Shown one piece after another: positions 26,459 through 35,902 of a stretch of 64,000 nt of DNA. This stretch comes from an uncultured Bacilli bacterium (lineage in GTDB: Bacteria > Bacillota_I > Bacilli_A > RF39 > UBA660), in the NCBI GenBank assembly GCA_934131175.1, contig CAKOZD010000005.1, forward strand, positions 32,859-96,858, written 5' to 3'. Made by a program: the position numbers and the translations under genes. The notes under the pieces are model-generated. The model ran no database searches. It was given only the letters and a program-made list of their open reading frames with translations, and was not told where the DNA came from. Each line of letters begins with the position of its first letter. Within the stretch, counting starts at the first letter, position 1.

Positions 26459-27679
26459 ATGGATAAACCTTTAGCTTTAAAACTTGCTCCTAAAAGTATT
26501 AATGATATTATTGGACAAAGACATTTAATTGGAGCAGGAAAGATTTTAACTAATTTAGTTAAGAATAAGAAGATTTTTTCTATGATTTTGTATGGTAAAC
26601 CTGGTATTGGTAAGACTTCTATTGCGAATGCTATTGTTAATGACTTGGGTGTTAGATATAGATTTTTAAATGCTACTATTAATACTAAGAAGGATTTGGA
26701 TGTTGTTATTGAAGAGGCTAAAATGTATGATGGTATTGTTCTTATTATGGATGAGATTCATAGACTTAATAAAGATAAGCAAGATATTTTACTTCCTCAA
26801 CTTGAGTCTGGTCTTATTACTTTAATTGGTATGACTACTTCTAATCCTTATCATGCTATTAATCCGGCTATTAGGAGTAGATGTCAATTATTTGAACTTG
26901 AACCTCTTGAATATGATGATATTGTTATTGGCCTTAAAAAGGCTGTTAATAGTGGTTTTTTGCCTGATATTGTAATTGATGATAAAAGTATTGACTTAAT
27001 TGCAAAACTGTCTGGAAATGACTTAAGATATGCTTATAACTTACTTGAAATATCTTATTATGCGACTGATGATAAAGTTGTAGATGAAAAAAAGATTAGA
27101 ATGATTAATAATAAACCAGTTTTCTTTTCTGATAAAAATGGTGATGGGCATTATGATGTTCTTAGTGGACTTCAAAAGTCAATTCGTGGAAGTGATGTTG
27201 ATGCTGCACTACATTATGCGGCAAGACTAGTTTATGAAGAAGATTTAGATTCATTATTTAGAAGACTTTCTGTTATTGCTTATGAAGATATTGGACTTGC
27301 AAATCCAGCAATTGGACCAAGACTTGATGCAGCAATCAATGCTACTTTAAGAGTTGGCTTACCAGAAGGCAGAATTCCTATTGGAACAATAGTTGCGGAG
27401 ATGGCTTTATCTCCTAAAAGTAATACAGGACATATTGCTTTTGATGCTGCGCTTGAAGATATTGAAAAAGGAGATGTTGGAACTATACCAAATCATATAA
27501 AAGCAGATTCTCCTGATTATAAGTATCCTCATGATTATAAAGGAGCATATGTAGTTCAACAATATCTTCCAAATAAATTGAAGAATAAGAAATATTATGT
27601 ACCAAAAGATATTGGATATGAAAAACAATTAAAAGAGATTTATGAAAGACTTGAAAATATAAAGAATAAGTCAAATTAA
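26459..27679 (+). CDS. rarA: Replication-associated recombination protein RarA (MgsA family ATPase)
   Basis: A 406-residue AAA+ ATPase that acts at stalled replication forks in the cytoplasm. Walker A is GKPGIGKTSIAN, Walker B VLIMDEIHRLN; sensor motifs TTSNPYHAINPAIRSRC and the MgsA C-terminal domain (AYEDIGLANPAIG, KSNTGHIAFDAALEDI, YKYPHDYKGAYVVQQYLP) are all visible. I place the start at ATG 26459. The upstream TTG/GTG codons (26444-26450) form the RBS GGTGGTGAT. It is one of few + strand genes right of dif. A fork-rescue gene here fits a terminus setting, but it may be coincidence. Confidence 0.93.
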   Translation: MDKPLALKLAPKSINDIIGQRHLIGAGKILTNLVKNKKIFSMILYGKPGIGKTSIANAIVNDLGVRYRFLNATINTKKDLDVVIEEAKMYDGIVLIMDEIHRLNKDKQDILLPQLESGLITLIGMTTSNPYHAINPAIRSRCQLFELEPLEYDDIVIGLKKAVNSGFLPDIVIDDKSIDLIAKLSGNDLRYAYNLLEISYYATDDKVVDEKKIRMINNKPVFFSDKNGDGHYDVLSGLQKSIRGSDVDAALHYAARLVYEEDLDSLFRRLSVIAYEDIGLANPAIGPRLDAAINATLRVGLPEGRIPIGTIVAEMALSPKSNTGHIAFDAALEDIEKGDVGTIPNHIKADSPDYKYPHDYKGAYVVQQYLPNKLKNKKYYVPKDIGYEKQLKEIYERLENIKNKSN

Positions 27680-27709
27680 AAGGTAAAAGATTTTTTCTTT
27701 TACCTTTTT
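27678..27709. terminator. Bidirectional terminator between rarA and holA
   Basis: 13-bp stem AAAAGGTAAAAGA / TCTTTTACCTTTT with A-rich left and T-rich right flanks; serves both convergent genes. Confidence 0.88.
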
Positions 27710-27710
27710 C

Positions 27711-28643
27711 TTACATATTAGTTATAAATAATTCTAATAGATTTTTTGAATCGATGTCTGTAGTTTTCATCTTTAAATCAATATCTTCCAATGATATTAT
27801 TAATTCTCTTATTTCTTTTTCACTATAATATCTTGTAAGTTCTCTTGTCTTTTTTATTCTAAATTCTTTTTCTTCTAATACACTTGCTATTTCTTTATCA
27901 GACATTCTTCTATTTTCTAATATTTTTACTTGATATATTATTCTTAACTGACTAGCAAGTAGTCCAAGTATTGCTATTGAATCATTATTTTCTTCTAGAA
28001 GTACATTATATAATTTAAGTGCTTCTTTTTTGTTTTTTTCTGCTAATGCGCGTGAGAATTGAAATGTAGTTTCTTTCATATCACCTTGTTTTTTTACAAC
28101 AAGTTCTAATATATCTTCTTTAGTTATTTTTTTCTCATCACATTTATAATTTTTTAGCTTTTCACATTCGTTTGCTATTTTAGAAATATCTCCTAAACAA
28201 TATTCGTCTAATAAATTAATTGTATCTTGAGAAATATCAAAATCTTTTAATTCATTTTTTATAAAAGCTTTAGTATTTACTTCTAAGTTTATTGTTTGAC
28301 ATTTCTTTTTTAATTCTTTGGCGGTTTTTGTTTTATTATCTAACTTCTTTGATTCAAATACTAATAAATTATCAGGTGAAGAATTATCTAAATATTTAAA
28401 TAGATGGTCTAAGTCTTTTTTATTATCATTATAGTTTAATACTTCAATATTTTTAATTATTATAACTTTTTGACTACTTAGAAATCCATAAGTATCAAGG
28501 GTCTCTAGAGCATTTTCTAGAGGCGTTTCTTCTATATCAAAACTTGATATTTCAGCATCTTGAAACTTATTTTTCTTGATTAACTCTTCTTCTTTTTTTT
28601 GAATTAGTAATGTATCTTCTGTTTCTATTAGAAAATTATTCAT
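27711..28643 (-). CDS. holA: DNA polymerase III delta subunit
   Basis: A 310-residue clamp-loader subunit (HolA/YqeN). The N-terminal MNNFLIETEDTLLIQKKEEELI and SSQKVIIIKNIEVLN segments, the central LDEYCLGDISKIANECEKL and the C-terminal collar helices (FQFSRALAEKNKKEALKLYN) match the family. It opens the sliding clamp together with DnaX and HolB. It begins inside the end of alaS (8-base overlap), so it is translationally coupled and is the last gene of the T-box operon. The usual degenerate P-loop is absent, as expected for delta. Confidence 0.85.
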   Translation of the reverse strand: MNNFLIETEDTLLIQKKEEELIKKNKFQDAEISSFDIEETPLENALETLDTYGFLSSQKVIIIKNIEVLNYNDNKKDLDHLFKYLDNSSPDNLLVFESKKLDNKTKTAKELKKKCQTINLEVNTKAFIKNELKDFDISQDTINLLDEYCLGDISKIANECEKLKNYKCDEKKITKEDILELVVKKQGDMKETTFQFSRALAEKNKKEALKLYNVLLEENNDSIAILGLLASQLRIIYQVKILENRRMSDKEIASVLEEKEFRIKKTRELTRYYSEKEIRELIISLEDIDLKMKTTDIDSKNLLELFITNM

Positions 28644-31326
28644 TGTTTATTACCTTTTCAATATGTTTGATTATTTCATCTACATTTTCAGATGTTTTTC
28701 CTCCACCTTGAGCGAATTTAGGAGAACCTCCTCCATTTCCATTAGATGAAATTGATGCATCTTTTACTATTAATCCAGCATTTACAAATGATGTTGATTT
28801 TGCGATAAAGTTTACGCTATTGTCTTCTTTTATATTGATGAAGAAGATAAATGCATTATTCATTTCATTAATTAATTCATCTGCAATACTTTTTAATAAG
28901 TTAGTGTCTTTATTATCTAATTTCATGATTAATGTTTCTACGTTATTCATTACTTTTATATGTTCTCTATAGATGTCTAAGTTTTGTAGTGTTTGTTTTT
29001 CTTTTATTTCGAAGTATTTCTTTTCTAAATCTTTTACTTCTTGATGAACATATTGTAATTCATTTCTATTAAATATTATGTCTTTATATGACTCTGGTTT
29101 ATCGTTATTTATATCTACGTCAAATTCTAGCTTTATTCCGTTGTTTCTAGCTTCTTCTAGTATTTCACGTGCTTTTATTAGTAATTTTACTTTTTCGTCT
29201 GTATATGGCTTTATTGTGTCATATATAATACTTTCAATTTTGTTTCCTGTTGCGGCTTCTATTCTATAGATGTTACTTCCTTTAGATTCACAATTAAATA
29301 TAGCAAACTTTTCTATTTCTTTTGTATTAGTTGCGTGAGTTCCTCCACATAATTCTATTGATTTACCTATTTTTACAACTCTTACAGTTTTTCCATATTT
29401 TTCACTGAATAAAGCCATTGCTCCTAATTTCTTTGCTTTATCTAATGGCATTATTTCTGTTGAGACAATTATATTTTCGTTAATCATTTCGTTAACAAAT
29501 TTTTCAACTTCTAATAATTTTTCATCAGTCATTTTACCAGAATAGTTAAAATCGAATCTTAATCTTTCATCATCTACATAACTTCCTGCTTGTTTAATTG
29601 TATTTGATACTGTTTGTTGTAGTGCATATTGTAACATGTGTACACTTGAGTGATTCTTTTCAATTCTTCTTCTTCTATCTTTATCAACTACTAGTTCTAC
29701 TTCATCCCCTACTGTGATTTTTCCATCTAATAGTCTTACTTTATGAATGTTTTGACCATTTGGTCCTTTAAATACGTCCACTACTCTAGCTTTGAAATTT
29801 TTTCCTAAAATCATACCAGTATCAGCAACTTGTCCACCTGACTCTGCATAGAAACAAGTTCTCTTGATTGCTAAGTATGTGTCATGATTAACTGATTCTA
29901 ATTGTTCATCTTTACTAAATATTGCGATTATGTTACTTCTTTGTCTATATATTCCATAAACAAATTCAGATTCATCTTTAAAGTCTAATAGTACTTTCTT
30001 TTGACTTGCCATTGATGATTTGTTTTTAGCATTTTTCTTTGCTAGATCTTTTTGAGCTTGCATATATTTATCAAATTCTTCTTTTGATACTTTGTAACCT
30101 AATTCTTCTAGATATTCTTCAGTAAGTTCAAATGGGAAACCATATGTATCATAAAGTTTAAATGCATCTTCTCCACTTATATAGCCATCTCTTGAATTTT
30201 CTACTAATTCTTTTAATCTTCTTTCTCCTGATTCAAGAGTTTTTAAGAATAATTTTTCTTCTTCTAATACTGCTGCTTCTACTTCTGCTCTTTTTTCTTT
30301 TAGATATGGGTATGCTTCTTGCATAACATCTACTACATCTGAGACAATTTTATACATGAATGGACATTCTATTCCTAAATTTTTACCAAATCTAACGCTT
30401 CTTCTTAAAAGTCTTCTTAATACGTATCCTCGTCCAACATTTTCAAATGTTGCTCCATCTGATAGTGCAAATGTAATAGCACGAATATGATCTGCAATTA
30501 CTTTGAATCCTTTTTGTCCAACGTAGTCAAATTCTGCTAATTCTTCGATATGTTTTATGATTGGTACAAATAAGTCTGTTTCAAAGTTTGAATCTACTTG
30601 TTGGAATAGTGTACACCATCTTTCAAGACCTGCTCCTGTATCGATATTTTTGCTTGGTAATTCTTTATAGTCATGTCTTGCAACTCCTGGTTTTGAATTA
30701 AACTGACTAAATACATTATTCCAAATTTCTACATATCTTTCTTGTTCTTCGTCTTTTTTGAATAATTCTAAGGCATCTCCATTAGGATCATATTTTTCTC
30801 CTCTATCAAAGAATATTTCTGAGTCTGGTCCACATGGTCCTTCTCCTATTTCCCAGAAGTTTTCTTCTAATGGAATAATATGTGATTCATCAAGTCCTTC
30901 TTTTATCCATTTGTTTTTTGCTTCTTCATCTTCTGTATATACTGTTACATATAGTAAGTTTTTATCTATTCCAAAATATTCTTCACTTGTAAGTAATTCA
31001 TAAGCAAATTCAATTGCTTCATTTTTAAAGTAATCTCCAATACTAAAGTTTCCCATCATTTCAAAGAAAGTTTGATGTCTTTTTGTTACTCCAACATTTT
31101 CTATATCATTAGTTCTAATACATTTTTGAATATTTACTAGTCTTCTACTTTCTGGTACTTCTGTTCCATCAAAATATTTTTTTAATGGTGTAACACCTGC
31201 ATTAATCCATAAAAGACTGTCATCATTTATTGGTATTAATGGTGCACTTTCTACTTTCTTATGTTTTTTATTTTCAAAAAATCTAAACCATGTATTTCTT
31301 ATCTCATCGTGTGTCATGTACTTCAT
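28636..31326 (-). CDS. alaS: Alanyl-tRNA synthetase
   Basis: An 896-residue class II synthetase with all AlaS modules. The catalytic domain carries motif 1 near NIQKCIRTNDIENVGVTKRH and motif 2 near FFEMMGNFSIGDYFK. The editing domain has the metal ligands HSSVHM and CGGTH, and the C-Ala end finishes in GNGGGSPKFAQGGG. It charges tRNA-Ala and removes mischarged Ser or Gly. RBS AGGAG lies eight bases before ATG 31326. Its transcript starts at a T-box with an Ala specifier, so expression should rise when tRNA-Ala is uncharged. The two kinase genes are between the T-box and alaS. Confidence 0.96.
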   Translation of the reverse strand: MKYMTHDEIRNTWFRFFENKKHKKVESAPLIPINDDSLLWINAGVTPLKKYFDGTEVPESRRLVNIQKCIRTNDIENVGVTKRHQTFFEMMGNFSIGDYFKNEAIEFAYELLTSEEYFGIDKNLLYVTVYTEDEEAKNKWIKEGLDESHIIPLEENFWEIGEGPCGPDSEIFFDRGEKYDPNGDALELFKKDEEQERYVEIWNNVFSQFNSKPGVARHDYKELPSKNIDTGAGLERWCTLFQQVDSNFETDLFVPIIKHIEELAEFDYVGQKGFKVIADHIRAITFALSDGATFENVGRGYVLRRLLRRSVRFGKNLGIECPFMYKIVSDVVDVMQEAYPYLKEKRAEVEAAVLEEEKLFLKTLESGERRLKELVENSRDGYISGEDAFKLYDTYGFPFELTEEYLEELGYKVSKEEFDKYMQAQKDLAKKNAKNKSSMASQKKVLLDFKDESEFVYGIYRQRSNIIAIFSKDEQLESVNHDTYLAIKRTCFYAESGGQVADTGMILGKNFKARVVDVFKGPNGQNIHKVRLLDGKITVGDEVELVVDKDRRRRIEKNHSSVHMLQYALQQTVSNTIKQAGSYVDDERLRFDFNYSGKMTDEKLLEVEKFVNEMINENIIVSTEIMPLDKAKKLGAMALFSEKYGKTVRVVKIGKSIELCGGTHATNTKEIEKFAIFNCESKGSNIYRIEAATGNKIESIIYDTIKPYTDEKVKLLIKAREILEEARNNGIKLEFDVDINNDKPESYKDIIFNRNELQYVHQEVKDLEKKYFEIKEKQTLQNLDIYREHIKVMNNVETLIMKLDNKDTNLLKSIADELINEMNNAFIFFINIKEDNSVNFIAKSTSFVNAGLIVKDASISSNGNGGGSPKFAQGGGKTSENVDEIIKHIEKVINNE

Positions 31327-31329
31327 ATT

Positions 31330-31881
31330 TTATTCTCCTATCTCTTTTAATATTTCTTTAAGTCTATTTATTTCATCATCCATATTACCGTTATTTAAAA
31401 TGAAATAGTCGGCGTAGGCTATTGGCCCACCTTTGGCTAGGTTTTCTATTTCTGATAAATCTCTATAGATAATTGCTTCTTTATCGAATGCTCTTTCTTT
31501 TCGTTCAGCTACTCTTTGATATCTTAACTTTTTATCTGTTACTACACAAATTAATATTAAGTCTTCAAACTTATCTATTAGATATTTATACTCATACCAT
31601 GAATATAGTCCATCTAATACAACGTTACCTTCTTTTAAAGCTTCTTTTATTTCTGGCTCTAGGAATTTTGCATAGCACTCTGGACCGTAGTCTTTTCTTA
31701 ATTTTTCACGGAATTCTTTTTCACTTTTTCCATCTTCTGTACGTTCTATTCCTGCTTCTTTCATTAGTTTATATGTTATTCCACCAAAATATAATTTTTT
31801 CCAATTTTGTTCTTCTAAATAGTCTGTTACTACACTTTTTCCAGTACCACTCATTCCAACAATTGCTACTAATTTATTCAT
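31330..31881 (-). CDS. P-loop kinase-like protein (dephospho-CoA kinase / UPF0200-like)
   Basis: A 183-residue P-loop NTPase of the nucleotide kinase type. Walker A is GMSGTGKS at residues 8-15; further on are EFREKLRKDYGPECYAKFL, VVLDGLYSWYEYKYL and ERKERAFD. The pattern resembles the UPF0200/dephospho-CoA-kinase-like group more than true CoaE; the substrate is unknown. The start is ATG 31881 with RBS GGAGG, one base after the stop of the upstream kinase gene; a longer frame upstream overlaps that gene and is unlikely. It ends four bases before alaS. Confidence 0.75.
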   Translation of the reverse strand: MNKLVAIVGMSGTGKSVVTDYLEEQNWKKLYFGGITYKLMKEAGIERTEDGKSEKEFREKLRKDYGPECYAKFLEPEIKEALKEGNVVLDGLYSWYEYKYLIDKFEDLILICVVTDKKLRYQRVAERKERAFDKEAIIYRDLSEIENLAKGGPIAYADYFILNNGNMDDEINRLKEILKEIGE

Positions 31882-31882
31882 A

Positions 31883-32428
31883 TTAACCTCCATAATTTTC
31901 TTCATTTCTAACTACTTCTACTGCACTATTTCTTAAATCTTGAAAGCCTCTATTTTCTATAATATAATCAAAATTATTATATTCAGATATTTCTTTTTCT
32001 GTTATATGATTTTTTTCTTCTTCTGTTAAATAATCATTATAATTATTTCTTTCTAATTTGATTGTTACTACATCAGAAAAGTGTTCTTTTATGCTTTCAA
32101 ATTCATGTACTAATCTAGCATCAGTTATTATAAATGTATCAAAAAAGTTACTTAATATTTCTATATCTTCATATAATCTGTTTAATAAGAAGTCTTTTTT
32201 ACCCATTTTTTCTTTTATTATTTCAATTCCCATTTTTTGAAGAAATTCTCTTGGCTTATCTCTATCATTGCCATTCCATTCAAAGTAGTTTCTAGCATAC
32301 CCATATAATGGTTCTGTTATATGCATTACACAAGGTTTATAACTATATTCTTTTAATTCTTCTCTTAAATATTCTCCGAACGTATTTTTCCCTGATTTTG
32401 CTTTTCCACCAATTACATATATTTTCAT
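31883..32428 (-). CDS. Deoxynucleoside-monophosphate-kinase-like P-loop protein
   Basis: A 181-residue P-loop NTPase. Residues 6-15 read IGGKAKSGKNT, a variant Walker A with Lys and Asn as in phage-type dNMP kinases and their bacterial relatives. Later motifs include PREFLQKMGIEII and FFDTFIITDARLVHEFE. It may phosphorylate a nucleotide, but this is inferred from the fold only. Start ATG 32428 has RBS AAAGGAG. It is the first gene after the T-box, so alanine starvation should control it along with alaS. Confidence 0.75.
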   Translation of the reverse strand: MKIYVIGGKAKSGKNTFGEYLREELKEYSYKPCVMHITEPLYGYARNYFEWNGNDRDKPREFLQKMGIEIIKEKMGKKDFLLNRLYEDIEILSNFFDTFIITDARLVHEFESIKEHFSDVVTIKLERNNYNDYLTEEEKNHITEKEISEYNNFDYIIENRGFQDLRNSAVEVVRNEENYGG

Positions 32429-32439
32429 AAAAATCTCCT

Positions 32440-32625
32440 TTAAAACAAATAAAAGACCACTATAGGAGGACAATGTCCGGTACCATCCTATATTGGTCTT
32501 AATTTAGATAACGGTATTACCGATAAAACTCCTAGAGTAGCTTCTAATAAGATTATTATTAACTTACACCAAACGTTAACTCTCTTTAAATAATTACTTA
32601 TTATACTCATCTCTAATCAATGTTT
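32440..32625 (-). ncRNA. T-box riboswitch, Ala specifier
   Basis: The - strand leader has all main T-box parts. A basal stem GAGTA/TACTC (32604-32608 with 32534-32538) closes Stem I, which contains an AGAGAG bulge motif and a GGTGTAAG distal loop. On its 3' side stands GAAGCTACTC, giving specifier codon GCT (Ala, 32539-32541). The T-box sequence AGGATGGTACCG is at 32478-32489; its TGGT bulge pairs with ACCA of tRNA-Ala. The competing terminator is a long hairpin (32453-32500, AAGACCA.TATAGGA with TCCTATA.TGGTCTT) followed by T-rich bases. Downstream lie two kinase genes, alaS and holA. A - strand TATAAT lies at 32666-32671. Confidence 0.9.
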
Positions 32626-32694
32626 TATATAAATAATCTTTTTTGTTCATGTATTATTTTAACATATTATAAAATTAATACAATATTTTTTTGT

Positions 32695-33876
32695 TTAATT
32701 TTCTTCTATTTCTTTTAAATCATCTATTTCTTCTCCAGTGATTGATTTAATAAATCCAGTTTTTTCATTTATAAATATTAGTAAAACCTTAATACAAGCA
32801 ATTACTGGTGTTGCGATTACCATACCTAGAATTCCAAAGAAATGTTCAAATATTAGTAAACCTAACATTATTGTTACTGGATGTAGTTGCATTGTGTGTC
32901 CCATGATTAGTGGTTGATAGAAATTATTTTCTAGTAATTGAACTACTAATATGGAAATTAATACACATATTCCAGTTATTGGAGAAATTGTAAAACCAAC
33001 TATTACAGCAGGAATTCCTCCAATATATGGTCCAAAATATGGAATAACATCAGTTACTGCACAGAAAAGTGCGAATAATAATGGAGCTTCCATTCCAGCA
33101 AGCGTTAGACCTATACTTTGAGTTAAGAATACTAAGAACATAACAAGAAGAACTCCTTGAACATAACTTCTTAGAGATGTATTTATTCTTTTTGTTAATT
33201 CTCTGAAGTTTTCTTTCCAAGTTTTTGGTAACATTTTATCAATGGTTTCATTTACTTTATCAAAGTCGAATAATAAGTAGAATCCAATCATTAATCCTAA
33301 AACAAAGTTTAATCCTCCATTTATTATTGATTTACCAATAGATAATGCATATTCTGGTAAGTTAGCAACAAGACCTGTACCAAAATTTGAAATTATACTT
33401 GTTATTTCTTTTTTGACATTTTTAATATTTACTAAGTGATTTGTATCAAATCTTTCAATTATATTAGTTGCAAATTTAGTTAGTTCTTTAAATATTTCTG
33501 GTGCTGCTGCTACAAAATCTTTTATTTGCGTTACAAGTGATGGGATAAACATGTAGGCAATTAGAAATATAACTCCAAGAATTATTAAATAAGATAAGAT
33601 ACATCCTAGTAATCTTGGAACTTTTTTCTCTTGTAATTTTTTTACAAGTGGTTCAAATAACCAGGCAACTAAGAACCCTATAAAGATAGGTGAAATGACA
33701 ATAATAAATTCTTTTAATATTCCAAGTATTTTCCATTCTTTTATTAAGAAAGTACCTAGTATTATAAGAGCAAGAATTGCCATAAAATAACCAATATTTA
33801 TTAGTTTTTTACCAGTTCTTAATATATGATTAAGACTAGTTACATCAATTTCTTTTTCCTTTTTATTTCTAAACAT
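32695..33876 (-). CDS. AI-2E family transporter (PerM/YrrI-like)
   Basis: A 393-residue membrane protein with about eight helices of the former UPF0118/DUF20 family. Typical segments are PIFIGFLVAWLFEPLV, VLLVMFLVFLTQSIGLTLAG, DVIPYFGPYIGGIPAVIVG and QPLIMGHTMQLHPVTIMLGL. Members have been linked to autoinducer-2 export or Na+/H+ exchange; the function here is open. In Bacillus subtilis the related yrrI also lies upstream of alaS, so the gene order is conserved. RBS AGGAGG precedes ATG 33876. It is divergent from yigZ. Confidence 0.87.
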   Translation of the reverse strand: MFRNKKEKEIDVTSLNHILRTGKKLINIGYFMAILALIILGTFLIKEWKILGILKEFIIVISPIFIGFLVAWLFEPLVKKLQEKKVPRLLGCILSYLIILGVIFLIAYMFIPSLVTQIKDFVAAAPEIFKELTKFATNIIERFDTNHLVNIKNVKKEITSIISNFGTGLVANLPEYALSIGKSIINGGLNFVLGLMIGFYLLFDFDKVNETIDKMLPKTWKENFRELTKRINTSLRSYVQGVLLVMFLVFLTQSIGLTLAGMEAPLLFALFCAVTDVIPYFGPYIGGIPAVIVGFTISPITGICVLISILVVQLLENNFYQPLIMGHTMQLHPVTIMLGLLIFEHFFGILGMVIATPVIACIKVLLIFINEKTGFIKSITGEEIDDLKEIEEN

Positions 33877-33959
33877 TTAAATCCTCCTTGATAATTATTA
33901 TATCACGTATAACTATTTTATTATATAAAAAATTAATGTATAATTATTTTGGTGATTTG

Positions 33960-34535
33960 ATGCGAACTTTAAAAAATACAATTGAAAATGAGATAGAAAT
34001 TAAAAAATCTAGTTTTATTTCTATTATTAAAAATATTCAGTCTATAGAAGAGTTTAATGCCTATATTGAAGAGTTAAAAACAAAATATCCCAAGGCAACA
34101 CATTATTGTTATGGATATATTTGTAGTAATATTGAACACTTTAGCGATGATGGAGAGCCTGGTGGTACAGCTGGTGCACCAATTTTAAATGTTTTGAAAA
34201 AAGAAAATCTTAACAATATATGTTGTGTTGTTATTAGATATTTTGGTGGTATTAAATTAGGTGCAGGTGGACTTGTTAGAGCATATACTAAAAGTGTTAC
34301 AGAGGCCTTAAAAAGAGCTGAATTTATAGAGTTAGAGATTGGCTATAAAGTAAGACTTACCTTTCAATATAGTCAAGAAAAACAAATTAATTATATATTA
34401 AACAATTCTAAAGTGTTAAATAAAGAGTTTTTAGAAAATGTGGTTTATACTGTTCTTATTAATGATAAAGTCCTTGAAAAATTAAATAATTATGATTTAG
34501 AAATATTAGAAAAATTATATATAGAAAAAGTTTAG
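33960..34535 (+). CDS. YigZ/IMPACT family protein
   Basis: A 191-residue protein of the IMPACT/YigZ (YvyE) family, thought to bind nucleic acids or translation factors; the precise role is not established. The signature region SDDGEPGGTAGAPIL followed by CCVVIRYFGGIKLGAGGLVRAY is complete. I place the start at ATG 33960 (MRTLKN) with RBS GGTGAT; the frame continues upstream but lacks a ribosome site. It is a + strand gene in a - strand region and shares a bidirectional terminator with tdk. Confidence 0.87.
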   Translation: MRTLKNTIENEIEIKKSSFISIIKNIQSIEEFNAYIEELKTKYPKATHYCYGYICSNIEHFSDDGEPGGTAGAPILNVLKKENLNNICCVVIRYFGGIKLGAGGLVRAYTKSVTEALKRAEFIELEIGYKVRLTFQYSQEKQINYILNNSKVLNKEFLENVVYTVLINDKVLEKLNNYDLEILEKLYIEKV

Positions 34536-34555
34536 TTTTTAGCTAAACTTTTTTC
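34525..34555. terminator. Bidirectional terminator between yigZ and tdk
   Basis: 11-bp stem AAAAAGTTTAG / CTAAACTTTTT, loop TTTTTAG, containing both stop codons. Confidence 0.85.
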
Positions 34556-35137
34556 TTTGTTATATTCATCTAACATTTTATAGTAACATTTTGGACATAC
34601 AGAATCATAAGTTACTTTATTTTTGCCATCTATTGCGACTTGGTCCCCTTCTATTGTGAATTTATCATTAATAAATCTAGCATTAAATGTTGCTTTTCTT
34701 CCACAGTGACATATTGTTTTCATTTCTTCTACTGAATGAGCAAGTTCTAATAGTCTTGTACTTCCTTCAAAACCATTTGTTTTAAAGTCTGTTCTTAATC
34801 CATAACAAATTATTGGTATATCATACGTTACTACTACTCTTAATAAATCATCTACTTGTCTTTTCTTTAAGAACTGTGCTTCATCTATAAAAATACAACT
34901 AATATTAATAATATTCTTTGATAAATATTTAAACATATCTTCTGTATTTTTAATTAGATGATCGACTTCTCTTTTTAAACCAATTCTTGAGACAATAGTT
35001 TTTCCCCCTTTAGAATCTACAATTGGTTTTAGGACAAGTACTTTCATTCCTCTTGCTTCATAATTATGAACTGCTTGTAATAAAAGAGCAGTCTTACCAC
35101 AATTCATTGCGCCATATCTAAAATATAATTTTGCCAT
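34532..35137 (-). CDS. tdk: Thymidine kinase
   Basis: A 201-residue type II thymidine kinase that phosphorylates thymidine for DNA precursor salvage. The P-loop is FRYGAMNCGKTALLLQ, the Walker B-like FIDEAQFL is present, and the zinc ribbon is formed by ICHCGRKA and VCPKCYYKM. The gene is of normal length. It lies convergent to yigZ with a four-base overlap of the stops. Together with deoB it indicates active nucleoside salvage. Confidence 0.94.
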   Translation of the reverse strand: MAKLYFRYGAMNCGKTALLLQAVHNYEARGMKVLVLKPIVDSKGGKTIVSRIGLKREVDHLIKNTEDMFKYLSKNIINISCIFIDEAQFLKKRQVDDLLRVVVTYDIPIICYGLRTDFKTNGFEGSTRLLELAHSVEEMKTICHCGRKATFNARFINDKFTIEGDQVAIDGKNKVTYDSVCPKCYYKMLDEYNKEKSLAKN

Positions 35138-35212
35138 TTATCTTCACCATACCTTTAATAAAACTATAACATATTATTTTAAAGTTAGATGAAAATTTTA
35201 TATAATAATTTT

Positions 35213-35902
35213 TTATATGTTAATCATAGCTTGCAATTTCTTTATAACTTTTTTTTCTATTCTTGATATATATGACTGAGAAATTCCTAGTTTTTCAGCA
35301 ACTTCTTTTTGTGTATATTCATCACTACCTAAAAGACCATATCTTAAGACCATAATTTCTTTGTCTCTTTGTTTTAAATTATTTATACATTTAAGCATTA
35401 TTTCACGATTGTTTTTCTCTTCTATATTATTTGGAACTATATCTTTATCTGTTCCTATTATATCTTCAAGATGCAGTTCATTACCATCACTATCTAATGA
35501 TAATGGACAGTCTATACTAACTTCTAATTTTAATTTTTTATTTTTTCTTAAATACATTAATATTTCATTATCAATACATCTTGAACAATAAGTGGCAAGT
35601 TTTATGTTTTTATCACTTGAGAATGTATTAATACCTTTTATAAGACCAATATTTCCAATGCTTACTAAGTCTTCTAAATCAACTCCTGTATTTTCATATT
35701 TCTTTGCAAGAAAGACAACTAGCCTTAAATTATGTTCTATAAGTTTTTCTTTAGCTTTTAAATCTCCTTCTTCTTTTTTCTTTATATAATACTCTTCTTG
35801 TTCTTTTGTTAAGGGCTCTTTTAAAATATCAGTTGCTCCTACATAAAATACTGATTCTACTTTAATAAATAGTTTTTTAATTAATTTTAAGAAATTTTTC
35901 AT
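35213..35902 (-). CDS. sigE: RNA polymerase sporulation sigma factor SigE
   Basis: A 229-residue sigma-70 family factor. The segments FYVGATDILKEPLTKEQE, ERNLRLVV-like EHNLRLVVFLAKKYENTG, DLVSIGNIGLIKGINTF, KLATYCSRCIDNEILMYLR and the region 4 helix-turn-helix EKLGISQSYISRIEKK align closely with Bacillus SigE as I know it. The N-terminal ~27 residues form the pro-sequence that SpoIIGA removes. SigE directs early mother-cell transcription. It overlaps spoIIGA by four bases (ATGA), the conserved spoIIGA-sigE order. Confidence 0.95.
   Translation of the reverse strand: MKNFLKLIKKLFIKVESVFYVGATDILKEPLTKEQEEYYIKKKEEGDLKAKEKLIEHNLRLVVFLAKKYENTGVDLEDLVSIGNIGLIKGINTFSSDKNIKLATYCSRCIDNEILMYLRKNKKLKLEVSIDCPLSLDSDGNELHLEDIIGTDKDIVPNNIEEKNNREIMLKCINNLKQRDKEIMVLRYGLLGSDEYTQKEVAEKLGISQSYISRIEKKVIKKLQAMINI

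Noticed and set aside
35899..35901. Mycoplasma-type code with TGA as Trp
   Set aside because: Considered because of the AT content. spoIIGA ends in TGA at the conserved overlap with sigE, and Trp in the conserved proteins is TGG.
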